Made by a program: the position numbers and the translations under genes | Notes under the pieces: generated by a model | What the model was told of the DNA's origin: nothing | Database searches by the model: none | The model's input: the letters and a program-made list of their open reading frames with translations, nothing else | Shown: positions 11,886-21,805 of the stretch, one piece after another | Layout: every line of letters begins with the position of its first letter | How positions within the stretch are numbered: position 1 is the stretch's first letter | Origin: Cordylochernes scorpioides | Taxonomy: Eukaryota > Arthropoda > Arachnida > Pseudoscorpiones > Chernetidae | Length of the DNA: 64,000 bases | Assembly (NCBI GenBank): GCA_030710605.1 | Contig: CP092870.1 | Coordinates: 98,112,592 to 98,176,591 of the forward strand | Direction: 5' to 3'

Positions 11886-12279
11886 GCTACATGTTTTAAT
11901 TTGCATATACCTATTTTACATATCTCAGATTGTATTTAAAAATCGTCAACCAATTCTTATAACCTTTGGCGAAATGGTGTTTAATTAATTTCTCATTTGA
12001 TATTATTAGGGTTCTTTCCTGGTATTCAAAAAGGAAAAATACGTGTCGATCAGTTATATTTTTCAATTTATCAAACAATTTGGCCGCTCAATCTCTGATT
12101 CTGGTAGAGCGCCATCTAGCGAATAAAGTTGTAACTAAAATAAATTTCGAAATTTTTATTATTTGCCATAAAAAATCCCATTGCATACTGAACACAATGG
12201 TGTTTACCGCATTGCTCTAGCGCAAATATTCGCGCAGTTATTAATTTTTAAAGTTGTGCGGGACTTTTGGATCACCCTG
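11886..12279 (-). repeat. Right long TIR of the mariner-type element
   Basis: Reverse complement of 5499-5893, ending GGATCACCCTG next to the TA duplication at 12280-12281. Confidence 0.8.
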
Positions 12280-12281
12280 TA

Positions 12282-12925
12282 TAATTATTTTTATTTAATT
12301 TATAGTGGTCAAAATATATTTTTACCCAGAAATTTGATTCAAACAAAATAGGAGAAAAATATATTGAAATATAGACACCTTTGTTGCATATCTACTGAGA
12401 TTTGTTTAAATATCTAACTGAGATACATAAAAAAAAGTAAATTTAGACTTTGAAGTCTACAGGGTTGGAAGTAGCGCGCCTGTAAAAAAAAATATTTTTT
12501 TTTTCAATTTCTTAATTTTTTAAAAATTTGAAAACAATCAAAATTGACACACTATATACTGATAAAATTAAAATCGAATCTTTAAACTAAAAAATTCCAT
12601 TATTTTCAAACTTTTATTTTTTAACATATCTGAAACAAATCAAGTTAAAGTATGACTTTAAATATTTCCCCCACCTACCTTATAATTTTTATATGCAAGA
12701 TCTTCTCTGAAAATATGAATTATAATGATAATTAAAGATAAAATTATAAATAGGAAAAGTGTTTAAAACTACAATATATTTCTAACAATAAGTTTATTTT
12801 TATTTTGTGAAATGCTTTCAAGAGATAATCTCTCTTCAACAGTCTTAATTAAAAAGCATTGGCTATTTCTTATAAGTAGTGTTTACAGATATACATACGC
12901 GCGCAGCGTTGATGTTTATGTTATA
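12282..12925. other. No gene seen; AT-rich
   Basis: Low-complexity AT-rich DNA. The last 100 bases (12825-12925) match, inverted, the centre of the 14681-16233 palindrome. Confidence 0.4.
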
Positions 12926-14676
12926 CTAGACGAATGACCCGGGCAACGCCCGTGTTTTACCCGATTGAATGTTTTTATTCAAATACTATTTGTTACAATT
13001 ATAAATTGGAGCCGTGGATGTCACTCTTGTGAAACGTCCCGCTCCAAACTTTACATGTACATTAGGTCAGCTGGTATTACCCCTCATTTTCACCGCTAGA
13101 GGCGCGAGCGAATTGACTTTTTGTAAATATACATAGTTATAAAGATAGAAGCTTCTATAAAAGATAATGATCATAATGATGATGCGCGCGCATCCGTGAC
13201 AGCGATGAGGAATTGAGGAAAGACGGTCGTGACTATATATTAACGAATGACCCGGGCAACGCCCGTGTTTTACCCGATTGAATGTTTTTATTCAAATACT
13301 ATTTGTTACCATTATAAATTGGAGCCGTGGATGTCACTCTTGTGAAACGTCCCGCTCCAAACTTTACATGTACATTAGGTCAGCTGGTATTATCCCTCAT
13401 TTTCACCGCTAGAGGCGCGAGCGAATTGACTTTTTGTAAATATACATAGTTATAAAGATAGAAGCTTCTATAGAAGATAATGATCATAATGATGATGCGC
13501 GCGCATCCGTGACATGAGGAATTGAGGAAAGACGGTCGTGACTATATATATTAATAATAATAATAATAATATAATAATAATTATTATTATTATTATCATT
13601 AGATAATGATAATGATCTAATGATGATGCGCGCGCATCCGTGACATGAGGAATTGAGGACGGTCGTGACTATATATGTTGATAATAAAATAATAAAATAA
13701 TAATAATTATTATTATTATTATTATAATTTTAGATAATGATAATGATCTAATGATGATGCGCGCGCATCCGTGACATGAGGAATTGAGGACGGTCGTGAC
13801 TATATATGTTGATTAATAATAATAAAATAATAATAATAATATAATAATAATTATAATAATTATTATCATTAGATAATGATATAATGATCATAATGATGAT
13901 GCGCGCGCATCCGTGACATGAGGAAAGACGGTCGTGACTATATATGTTGATAATAATAATAATAATAATATAATAATAATAATAATTATTATTATCATTA
14001 GATAATGATAATGATCATAATGATGATGCGTGCGCATCCGTGACATGACGGTGGAAAGACGGTAGTGACTATATATGTTGATTAGCTGAATGACCCGGGC
14101 AATGCCCGGGTTTTACCAGATTAAATGATTTTATTCAAATACTATTCGTTACAATTATAAATTGGCGCCGTGGATTTCATTCTTGTGAAACGTCCCGCTC
14201 CAAACTTTGTGTCTGAGAAGCGATATTTTTATAAAGAGATGATCTGGCTTTGTGTCTTCTGCTCGAATGAATGTTTTTCTGTTAGAATTTTGTTCCTGCA
14301 TACTAAAAATGAACTGGCTTCACCCGCGGTCTCTGCTTTTTGGAATTTTTCCGGATATAATTTTGTATCTGATAATCAAATATGATACAGCAATATTGTC
14401 AACATCATTTTCTGAATAAAAAACAACTACTTTTTTCCCAGAACCTGTCAATTTATTTTTCTTGACTAAAAATCCGAAAAATATCTTTTCCAGATTTTTC
14501 TCTATGTCCTGTCAAAACACGTTTTACATGTCCATTAGGTCAGCTGATATTACCTCCCATCTTCACCCTAGAGGCGCTGCTTGCGAGCGAAAGGACAAAT
14601 TTGCAAATTCTACCACTGAACCAAAAGCAAACGGTGACAGAATTGTTGATGACTCTGATACTTGTATATTTTAATA
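12926..14676 (-). mobile_element. Compound of Helitron-like units (3' ends to the left)
   Basis: The minus-strand 3' terminus at 12926 is a GC hairpin (CGGGCGTTGCCCG) followed by CTAG, typical of Helitrons. Unit 1 is about 12926-13240. Unit 2, almost identical, is about 13241-13550. Diverged unit 3 begins near 14085 and runs to about 14676. Between units 2 and 3 lies an array of short modules. Unit 3 contains a tRNA-Gly relic (14607-14622, minus strand) beside the flank seen with the tRNA-Gly copies at 28611 and 30528. There is no Rep/helicase ORF, so it is non-autonomous. Confidence 0.65.
13490..14085. repeat. Tandem array of about 130-bp modules
   Basis: The module ATGATGCGCGCGCATCCGTG ... 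GACGGTCGTGACTATATAT followed by a variable (TAA/TAT)n tract recurs at about 13490, 13621, 13752, 13893 and 14021. The module core equals the outer (5') end of the flanking Helitron-like units and of the tRNA-Tyr element at 50221-50664. Confidence 0.8.
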
Positions 14677-14680
14677 TATA

Positions 14681-16233
14681 CTAGCGGATGTGTACCCGGC
14701 TTCGCCCGGGTTTTATCCGAGTGAAAGTTTGCCTAACGAATATTATATATTATGAAGTATAATAAACAATGTTAAAGATTAGTTTTAATTATTAATCAAG
14801 ATTGTGTGTGAATATGTGAGAAAGATGTAATATCGTTGTTGTTTTCTTGGCCGACTGTTTTACATATGGTGTTATCTTAAAATTGCTTGTTTTGAATATT
14901 TTTTTAGATTGAGTTGAATGAATTGCTGAATTTTTTTTTGTATTTATATATAAATAAAATTAACTCTGTTGATTTTTTTTTGTATTTAATCGATAACAGC
15001 GAAGTTACGCATGTTAAAGTTAGGAAAAATATTTTGATGTTAAGCAAAACCTGCTCCATCTCGTTTTACATAAATGTTGAAAATTTGGTCGAAATTGATG
15101 CATTGTAACGAAAGTTTTTAGCGAACACCACTTATGAAATTTGCATTTTATTAATATAGATAAATTAATTAATTGTTACCACAGAGTGTGTGTAAGCTCA
15201 CAGGTAAATATGCCCTAACCGAAACAGAAAAAAGTTCCTTTGTTCAATATTAGTTTCCCTTTCATATTTTGTTCTCTCTCTTGTAAATCAATGAATATAA
15301 TGTTTAATTAATAATTCTTGGAATCGGTTTCATACGCTTATAAGCAGTGTTTACAGATATACAGCGTGGATGTTTACAACTGAAATTTTAAGTTGTAACT
15401 ATCTACGCTGAGACATTTTTAAACACTTCTTGTAAGAGATGTTTATAATTAAGCCTGTTGCAGAGAGATAATCTCTTGAAAGCATTTTAAAATAAAAATG
15501 TGTTGACTTTGCTTAGAATTTTTTATGAAACTGATTCCAAGAATTATTAATTAAACATTATATTTATTGATTTACAAGAGAGAGAACAAAATATAAAAAG
15601 GAAACCAATATTAAACAAAGGAACTTTTGTTCTTTTCGGTTAGCGCCTATTTACCTGTGAGCTTACACACACTCTGTGGTAACAATTAATTAATATATAT
15701 ATACAACAAAATGAAACTCATTGTGAGCATTTTTTTGTAGTTTATAGTAATCTATATTAATAAAATGCAAATTTCATAAGTGGTGTTCGCTAAAAACTTT
15801 CGTTACAATGCATCAATTTCGACCAAATTTTCAACATTTATGTAAAACGAGATGGAGCAGGTTTTGCTTAACATCAAAATATTTTTCCTAACTTTAAAAT
15901 ACATAACTTTGCTGTTATCGATAAAATACAAAAAAAAAAATTCAACAGAGTTAATTTTATTTATATATAAATACAAAAAAAAATTCAGCAATTCATTCAA
16001 CTCAATCTAAAAAAATATTCAAAACAAGCAATTTTAAGATAACACCATATGTAAAACAGTCGGCCAAGAAAACAACAACGATATTACATCTTTCTCACAT
16101 ATTCACACACAATCTTGATTAATAATTAAAACTAATCTTTAACATTGTTTATTATACTTCATAATATATAATATTCGTTAGGCAAACTTTCAGTCGGATA
16201 AAACCCGGGCGAAGCCGGGTACACATCCGCTAG
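14681..16233. repeat. 1.55-kb imperfect palindrome of two Helitron-like copies, head to head
   Basis: The left arm (14681 to about 15336) begins with the minus-strand Helitron 3' end (CTAG, hairpin CCCGGCTTCGCCCGGG). The right arm (about 15522-16233) ends with the same terminus on the plus strand. Arms match over about 650 bases with substitutions and indels, including about 60 extra bases near 15700-15760 in the right arm. Similar 64-65-codon ORFs at 14914-15108 (+) and 15803-16000 (-) are mirror images of this repeat, not genes. The centre also contains a smaller palindrome (about 15345-15430). Confidence 0.8.
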
Positions 16234-16384
16234 TTATATTATATATAGCGCTTTAAAAGACAAATTATTTTAATCCTACATTTATTGGTGTATTTAAAAT
16301 TTATATGACTAAACATGAAATAATAATTTTAAAAAATACTTTTTAATAATTAATTAATTAAAAATATATTTTAAAAAAGCTTTT

Positions 16385-16627
16385 AAAATTACAATTATAT
16401 TCTCACAATGAGTATCTTTTTTATTTAAAAAACGCTAACTTTCAAGCGTTATTCGCTCTTCAACGGGCTTACTATAATATCGACCTGATCCCACCAGATA
16501 TTTTTGTAAATATTTCTGGTGAGATCAGGTCGATATTATAGTAAGCCCGTTGAAGAGCGATTAACGCTTGAAAGCTAGCGTTTTTTAAATAAAAAAATAC
16601 TCATTGTGAGAATATAATTGTAATTTT
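16385..16627. repeat. Near-perfect palindrome, about 115-bp arms
   Basis: Left AAAATTACAATTATATTCTC pairs with the right end at 16627. The centre lies near 16505 (CCACCAGATA/TATTTCTGGTG). A single arm occurs at 777-905. Foldback-type repeat. Confidence 0.8.
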
Positions 16628-16651
16628 AATACTTTTTTCCCAATTTTATCA

Positions 16652-16950
16652 TGAAAAAAGCTTTTATTTAAATGCACTAAAAAGGGAAAAAAAAGTTTTA
16701 TCTTCTGTCATTGAGCAATTAGATGTATCTGAGTGAAAATAAAAGCGGCGGGGAACAATCATCATGAATTTCGAACCTAATGTGATTTAATATGTAGCAG
16801 CTGATTTTTATAAGTGTTTGTTATATTTTTACTCGTCTCTAAATATGATCGTCCCCCGCCGCTTTTATTCTCACTCATATAAATCTAATTGCTCAATGGC
16901 AGAAGCAAAAATATTTTTTTCCTTTTTAGTGCATTTAAATAAATGTTTTT
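16652..16950. repeat. Palindrome with about 112-bp arms
   Basis: Arms 16652-16765 and 16839-16950 are inverted copies (AAATGCACTAAAAAGG and CCTTTTTAGTGCATTT). The right arm is repeated at 430-620. The first 140 bases after the right arm are AT-rich with nothing recognised. Confidence 0.75.
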
Positions 16951-17125
16951 CTAAATATATTTTTATTTATTCAGTTAGTTTTTATTCATTAATTTATACA
17001 AAACTTAGAATCAACAATTAAAATATATATATGAAATGTCACCAAAGTATTTAAATATGCAAATCAATATTATAAACCCAGTATTGTTATCTACTCATTT
17101 ACATACTATGATATTAGAATGTATA

Positions 17126-17412
17126 TTCACCAGACATTGCTCCTTCAGAGTACCACATTTTCCGTTCGATGACACATGGCCTGGCCGAGCAGCAATTTAC
17201 TTCTTACGAAGAGGCGAAAAATTGGGTCGATGTTTGGATCGTCTCAAAAGACAAGGATTTTTTTCAACACGGAATCCGTATGCTGCCTGAAAGATGCGAA
17301 AAAGTCGTAGCTAAAGATGGACAATACTTTGAATGAAATATATTGTACTGATTTCTCTGAATAAAGTTTCGAATTTATAAAAAAAAATCCCTCAAAACTT
17401 ATTTGTACGCCT
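17126..17412 (+). pseudogene. 3' fragment of a mariner transposase and its TIR
   Basis: The frame beginning at about 17126 reads SPDIAPSEYHIFRSMTHGLA, then FTSYEEAKNW, HGIRMLPERCEKVVAKDG and YFE with a stop at about 17335. This is the C-terminus of an irritans-type mariner transposase. The third catalytic Asp (usually PSDYH) is Glu here. TATAAAAAAAAATCCCTCAA and ACTTATTTGTACG follow, as in the mariner 3' UTR and TIR. The 5' part is missing. Confidence 0.75.
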
Positions 17413-17599
17413 AATAATTAATCCAGGTTCCTTAAGCATTCAAAATATCTCTCTAACCATTCGTGTTGTCAGTTAGAGAGACTCAAATCTTTTTGGTTTT
17501 ATTTACAATGACTGTGGAAGTCAAAGATATTGATAGTATCGAGCAGATTTATTTCTAGGGATATTTTTATTGATTCCAGTTTTAGATTTATAATTCATA

Positions 17600-18075
17600 G
17601 AAGAGTGGCCGTTTGATTTCATTGTTATCAGAAAGCTGAGCAGATGAAGAGAAGATGACTCACTGTTTGTTCTTCATTCTAGCAGTTGGGATAAATTTGA
17701 TCCTCTTTCAAAATATCACGGAGTTTACTTCTGTGTGGCCATGACCATTTAGGATGGTTGTTGAAGTGTACTCATGTTAGATTCTTGGAAACATGGAGGT
17801 CAAAATTATTGGCGTAAATATTCTGAGATTGCTGGTTGTATAATCCATTGTATAGGTCTATCTATAGATTCTGTGTGATCTGAGTTCTTTTAATGTGGGC
17901 AACGATTTATGGAAAGATTCTGAAAGGACAAGCGTATAAGTTAGAAGGTGCAGCGGGCTTAGCTCTTTGGTCTGCTAGTTCATTTCCCAAGAATACCGCT
18001 GTGACCTTTGACACAACAGAGTTGAACATTGGGTGTACAGTGGGATGGACTGAATATGACAGAAAGGGTCAATTG
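17600..18075 (-). pseudogene. LINE RNase H / C-terminal fragment
   Basis: The minus-strand translation shows VKGHSGILGNELADQRAK (the RNase H GH-GN-AD motif) near 18010-17950, and downstream NEEQTVSHLLFICSAF, the cysteine-rich tail found after RNase H in such LINEs. Interrupted by stops, a 5'-truncated relic. A plus-strand ORF at 17893-18084 is its shadow. Confidence 0.65.
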
Positions 18076-18218
18076 ACAGTCTGAGGTAATTCTGAAGTTT
18101 ACATGCGGGTAAATCTGGCTAACTTCAGTCGTCTAGAGTACCAGGGTTTCTTCTTGGCATGTGAATATTCGTGATATCAGCCGCTCTTTGCGCTACAGAA
18201 ACTGCTGCGTATTTAAAA

Positions 18219-18545
18219 CATTCGCGGTATAATTGCAATTTTCGTTTTACAATCATCAGCCGCGCGTTATATTGTATTTTAAATTACTTTATATAATATT
18301 TACGAACGGAAAAAATATGTCCAGGGTAGCCTAGTGGACATGGCATCTGCCCGGTAAGCGGAAGGTCGTGGGTTCGATTCCCATCCCTGGACACTTTTAT
18401 TTTTCCGTTCATCATTACTCTTCACAATTCATCCTATCATACTTCATCCTTAAAGTTAGAAATAATCGCTATTTCTCTTTAAAATATATTTCGATTTTTC
18501 GTTTAAAAGAAACATTCGCGGTATAATTGCAATTTTCGTTTTACA
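18219..18545. repeat. tRNA-containing repeat with flanking direct copies
   Basis: ACATTCGCGGTATAATTGCA occurs at about 18217 and again at about 18510, giving a direct repeat with a period of about 292 bases around the tRNA-like gene. A related start (ACATTCGCGG) precedes the second tRNA-like copy at about 21541. Confidence 0.65.
18319..18393 (+). tRNA. tRNA-like gene, predicted anticodon GGU (Thr-type)
   Basis: 75 nt. The acceptor stem GTCCAGG/CCTGGAC is perfect. A-box (TAGCCTAGTGG) and B-box (GGTTCGATTCC) are intact, and the T stem closes. The anticodon stem TCTGC/GCGGA encloses loop CCGGTAA, giving GGU. Position 33 is C instead of the near-universal U, and the D stem is 3 bp, so it may be a tRNA-derived SINE head and not a working tRNA. 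TTTTATTTTT downstream could terminate Pol III. Short inverted repeats (GAACGGA at 18304, TCCGTTC at 18404) flank it. Confidence 0.55.
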
Positions 18546-18547
18546 TA

Positions 18548-18735
18548 TATATATTAAAAATAAAAAAGGCATATCCTGACCAGGAGCACATGTGCTTTTC
18601 AGAAGGCAGAGCGCCATCTGATGGAACAGAAATCAACTAATAATAGATTTAACCTGTTACCTGATATTTGGCCAACCTAATTTCTTGACAAATCAAGAAA
18701 AGCCATCCACAAACGCGTTTCGCGCTTAAGGGAAT
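18548..18735 (+). repeat. Short interspersed repeat, copy 2
   Basis: Plus-strand copy of the repeat at 1534-1700. It begins after an A-rich tract and includes AGCACATGTGCTTTTCAGAA and TTTGGCCAACCTAATTTC. Confidence 0.65.
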
Positions 18736-18949
18736 ATAAAAATTCTATTCTATGTTTCATACCTGGTCTCCACGGTCAACTAAAAGTTTGATATTTATTA
18801 CTTTTGCTTTGTAGCTGTTTTAAGCAAGTATACCAAATTTAATACACTTCTATCTCTGTGGTCTTGGATTATTTCATAAATCGATCACAAAAATTGAAAC
18901 ACGGAAATTAGTCCATTCCCGAACACATTTTAATAGAATGATGGCCGCT

Positions 18950-19205
18950 CTTTACATCTCAGAAGAAGCTTCATTTGAAAGGAACAATACAATTTCTGTT
19001 CTTTCAACTCATACCTGTTTAAAATTGGCAAAGCTGAATCACCTGGATGCTCGTGTGGAGGCGAAGAACAGAACCCCAGACACTTATTAACTGACTGCCC
19101 GCTGACCTTAGGGAACTAAATCAACTTCCCATAACAAATATGCAACATCTGGTCTACACTAAGGACATACACCAAAGATTCAACAAATTCTGCAGAATGT
19201 ACTTA
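18950..19205 (+). pseudogene. LINE 3'-terminal fragment (cysteine-rich tail)
   Basis: Plus-strand translation includes LKIGKAESPGCSCGGEEQ and RHLLTDCPLT, the Cys-rich segment that follows RNase H in Jockey/I-type LINEs. Stops and truncation show a relic. Confidence 0.6.
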
Positions 19206-19303
19206 ACTAAATAACTGACTATTAATGTAATAAAGTTGCATACTGATATGTAAATATGTATATATCCCTTTAAACTACTTTTTCTCTCATTCAAATGTAT
19301 ATA

Positions 19304-20627
19304 CGAGGTGTGTTCAAAAAGTATCGCGACTTTTGAATTTTCGCGGGTTACGTATATTCGAATTTCGATCTTTTTGTGGCTTTATGTTGGTACTCATGTC
19401 TCTCACTTATGCCGACAAGCTCGGCCATTTTGAATGTTCACTTAATTGTTGACAGCTGCTTTGCTTGCAGGTGTTTTGGATCGTCTTCGATTTTTGCCTA
19501 TTAAAAAAAATGGATCAAAGAACCTGTATCCAATTTTGTGTGAAAAAAGAAATTAAGTGCGCGGATGCATTCCGAATGTTGACTGTGGCATACGGAGAAG
19601 CTACTTTGGACCGAAGCAACGTTTATCGGTGGTACAAAATGTTCTCAGAAGGCCGAGAAGATGTGAACGACGAAGAGCGTGCCGGACGCCCAAGCACTTC
19701 AACAACAGACGAAAAAATTAATGAAGTGGAGAAAATGATATTGGCCAATCGTCGAATCACCGTTAGAGAAGTTGCTGAGGACCTAAACATATCGATTGGC
19801 TCGTGCCATTCGATTTTTATCAATGATTTGGGCATGAGACGGGTCGCCGCGAAATTCGTACCAAAATTGCTCAATTGCGACCAAAAACAGCATCGCATGA
19901 ACATTGCTAATGAGATGTTGGACTCTGTCCGCGACGACCCAAATTTGCTCCAGAGGGTCATAACTGGTGACGAAGCGTGGGTTTATGGTTATGACGTGGA
20001 AACCAAAGCTCAATCATCTCAATGGAAGCTGCCGCACGAACCAAGACCGAAAAAAGCGCGCCAAGTTCGGTCGAATGTGAAAGTTTTGCTGACAGTTTTC
20101 TTCGATTTCAGGGGCGTGGTGCATCATGAGTTCTTGCCACAGGGTAGAACGGTCAATAAGGAATATTACCTGCAAGTTATGCGCAATTTGCGCGAAGCAA
20201 TCCGCCAGAAACGCCCGGATTTGTGAAAGAACAAAAATTGGCTTTTGCACCACGATAACGTCCCTGCTCACACATCGTTGCTTGTGCGCGACTTTTTGGC
20301 CAAAAACAACACACTAATGATGCCGCAGCCACCGTATTCCCCAGATCTGGCCCCCTGTGACTTTTTCTTGTTCCCTAAACTGAAGAGGCCCATGAAAGGA
20401 CGACGTTACGCTACGCTTGACGAGATAAAGACGGCATCGAAGGAGGAGCTGAAAAAGATTTAAAAAAAAAAAGATTTTTTGAAGTGCTTCGAAGATTGGA
20501 AAACCCGTTGGCACAAGTGTATAATATCTCATGGGGATTACTTTGAAGGGGACAAAATAGGTATTCATGAATAAATAAATAATTTTTGAAAAACACAAAA
20601 GTCGCGATACATTTTGAACACACCTCG
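19304..20627 (+). mobile_element. Mariner transposon, near complete (1324 bp)
   Basis: TIRs CGAGGTGTGTTCAAAAAGTA (19304) and TACATTTTGAACACACCTCG (ending 20627) differ at one visible position and are flanked by TA (19302-19303, 20628-20629). The size is normal for mariner. It carries one transposase gene with few lesions, so it looks relatively recent. Confidence 0.9.
19465..20463 (+). pseudogene. Mariner transposase with a nonsense codon and a frameshift
   Basis: DNA transposase that binds the TIRs and moves the element by cut and paste into TA. The HTH region lies at about residues 15-110 (NVYRWYKMFSEGRED, ERAGRPSTS). Catalytic motifs are TGDEAWVYGYD (D1), LHHDNVPAHTS (D2) and YSPDLAPCDFFLFP (D3), a DD34D layout with all three Asp intact. 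A TGA at 20224-20226 falls where the family has Trp after RPDL. The same frame continues to 20463, where an A-tract shift gives an early stop; the normal C-terminus (FLKCFEDWK, YFEGDK) reads in another frame to about 20575. The likely start is the Met of MDQRTCIQF (about 19510), not the upstream one. Confidence 0.85.
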
Positions 20628-20629
20628 TA

Positions 20630-21259
20630 TTTCACACGCAAATATCCGATATGTGGATATAGCGTGTATTCTGCTATTGTTAAATAAAATAAAATACAAT
20701 TTCTATTCTCTAATCTTTTCCATGCCACGACGGTCATCTAGAAGTTTGAAATTTTGTACTCTAGCATTGTTGGTAGTAATATAATAGCTTATAAAATATC
20801 TTCATGGTCTAGATGTATATTAAGAACTAGATCATTATCCCGTTCAACGAATGGGTCTAGAACGATATAAACATTTCTAAGCCTCCGTTGTTAAAGTTTT
20901 ACCCATATAAATGCATATATATATGTGTTGTGACACATACACCCATATATAGATGGAATTTTTGCCGGGATATGGCCCAGCCACTTTGCCAGCTAAACAC
21001 CTCTTTGGCAGATTGTCAAGATTCCATTAGATCCCGTGTGGATCTCATGGAATATAGTCCGCCCTAGACTGACGAGGGCCATTAGCCCGAAACCATGGTA
21101 TCTAGGTGGACGCTTTTCAGTTTGCCAAAGCTGGTGTCGTGGCTTTGTCACCGACCCGAGGCCGCTAGTTGCGACCACGGTCAATAGATGGCGTCTGCTT
21201 TTAGACGTCTATTTTGACGGGAGAGGCGACCCTTGTCTCTTAAGACCCATATATATATA
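20630..21259. other. No gene seen; includes a GC-richer anonymous patch
   Basis: 20630-20915 is AT-rich. 20960-21245 is GC-richer with small internal inverted repeats and no credible ORF; probably the tail of an old element. Confidence 0.4.
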
Positions 21260-21800
21260 CTAGCCGAATGGCCCGGGCAACGCCCGGGTTTTACCCGAGT
21301 GCGTATATATTTTAAAAACGTTTTAATTCAAATACTATTCGTTACAATTATAAATTGGCGCCATAAAGGTACTTATATATATTTAAAGGTTCTCATAAAG
21401 GTTACCGATTTAAAAGTTTATTTTATTTTATTTAAAGAAACATATTTTCATTTAAGTATTGTTATTTATTTTAAAAGATTAAGTAATTGTGCAAAACGAT
21501 AATTGCCTTAAAAAGAAATTGCCTTAAAAAAAAAAAAAGAAACATTCGCGGTGATTTTGTCTTGCATTCGTTTATACAATCATTATATATATTGGCATCA
21601 TATATTAATTTTATGAACGGAAAAATATGTCCAGGCTAGCCTAGTGGTCATGGCATCTGCCCGGTAAGCGGAAGGTCGTGGGTTCGATTCCCATCCCTTG
21701 ACACTTTTTTATTTTATCCATTCTGACCAAAATCTATCCTTGAACTTCACACAGTGAACTTCACACAGACAGAATAAGGCAATTATATAAGTAGATATAT
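21260..21800 (-). mobile_element. Helitron-like element carrying a tRNA-like copy
   Basis: The minus-strand 3' terminus at 21260-21295 (CTAG preceded, in element orientation, by hairpin CCCGGGCGTTGCCCGGG) belongs to the same family as 12926 and 50221; TTCAAATACTATTCGTTACA nearby is shared with the 12926-14676 units. The tRNA-like copy lies at 21629-21703. The other end, near the ATATATAT tract at about 21800, is uncertain. Confidence 0.5.
21629..21703 (+). pseudogene. Second tRNA-like copy, damaged acceptor stem
   Basis: Nearly identical to 18319-18393 (same anticodon loop CCGGTAA and B-box), but the acceptor stem reads GTCCAGG/CCTTGAC with one mispair. The upstream flank (ATGAACGGAAAAATATGTCC) is shared with the first copy. 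Confidence 0.65.
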
Positions 21801-21805
21801 ATATA

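Larger units (their letters stand above)
5499..12279 (+). mobile_element. Mariner-type transposon with about 395-bp TIRs and a nested LINE
   Basis: The termini CAGGGTGATCCAAAAGTC (5499) and its reverse complement (ending 12279) are each flanked by TA, the mariner target duplication. The inverted repeat continues for about 395 bases on both sides. Inside lie a plus-strand transposase relic (9988-11290) and a minus-strand LINE (about 5900-9980). Without the LINE the element would be roughly 2.7 kb. Confidence 0.75.

Noticed and set aside
14914..16000. Two similar 64-65-residue ORFs beginning MNELLNFFLYLYINKINSV
   Set aside because: They are mirror copies in the arms of the 14681-16233 palindrome, AT-driven, with no independent support.
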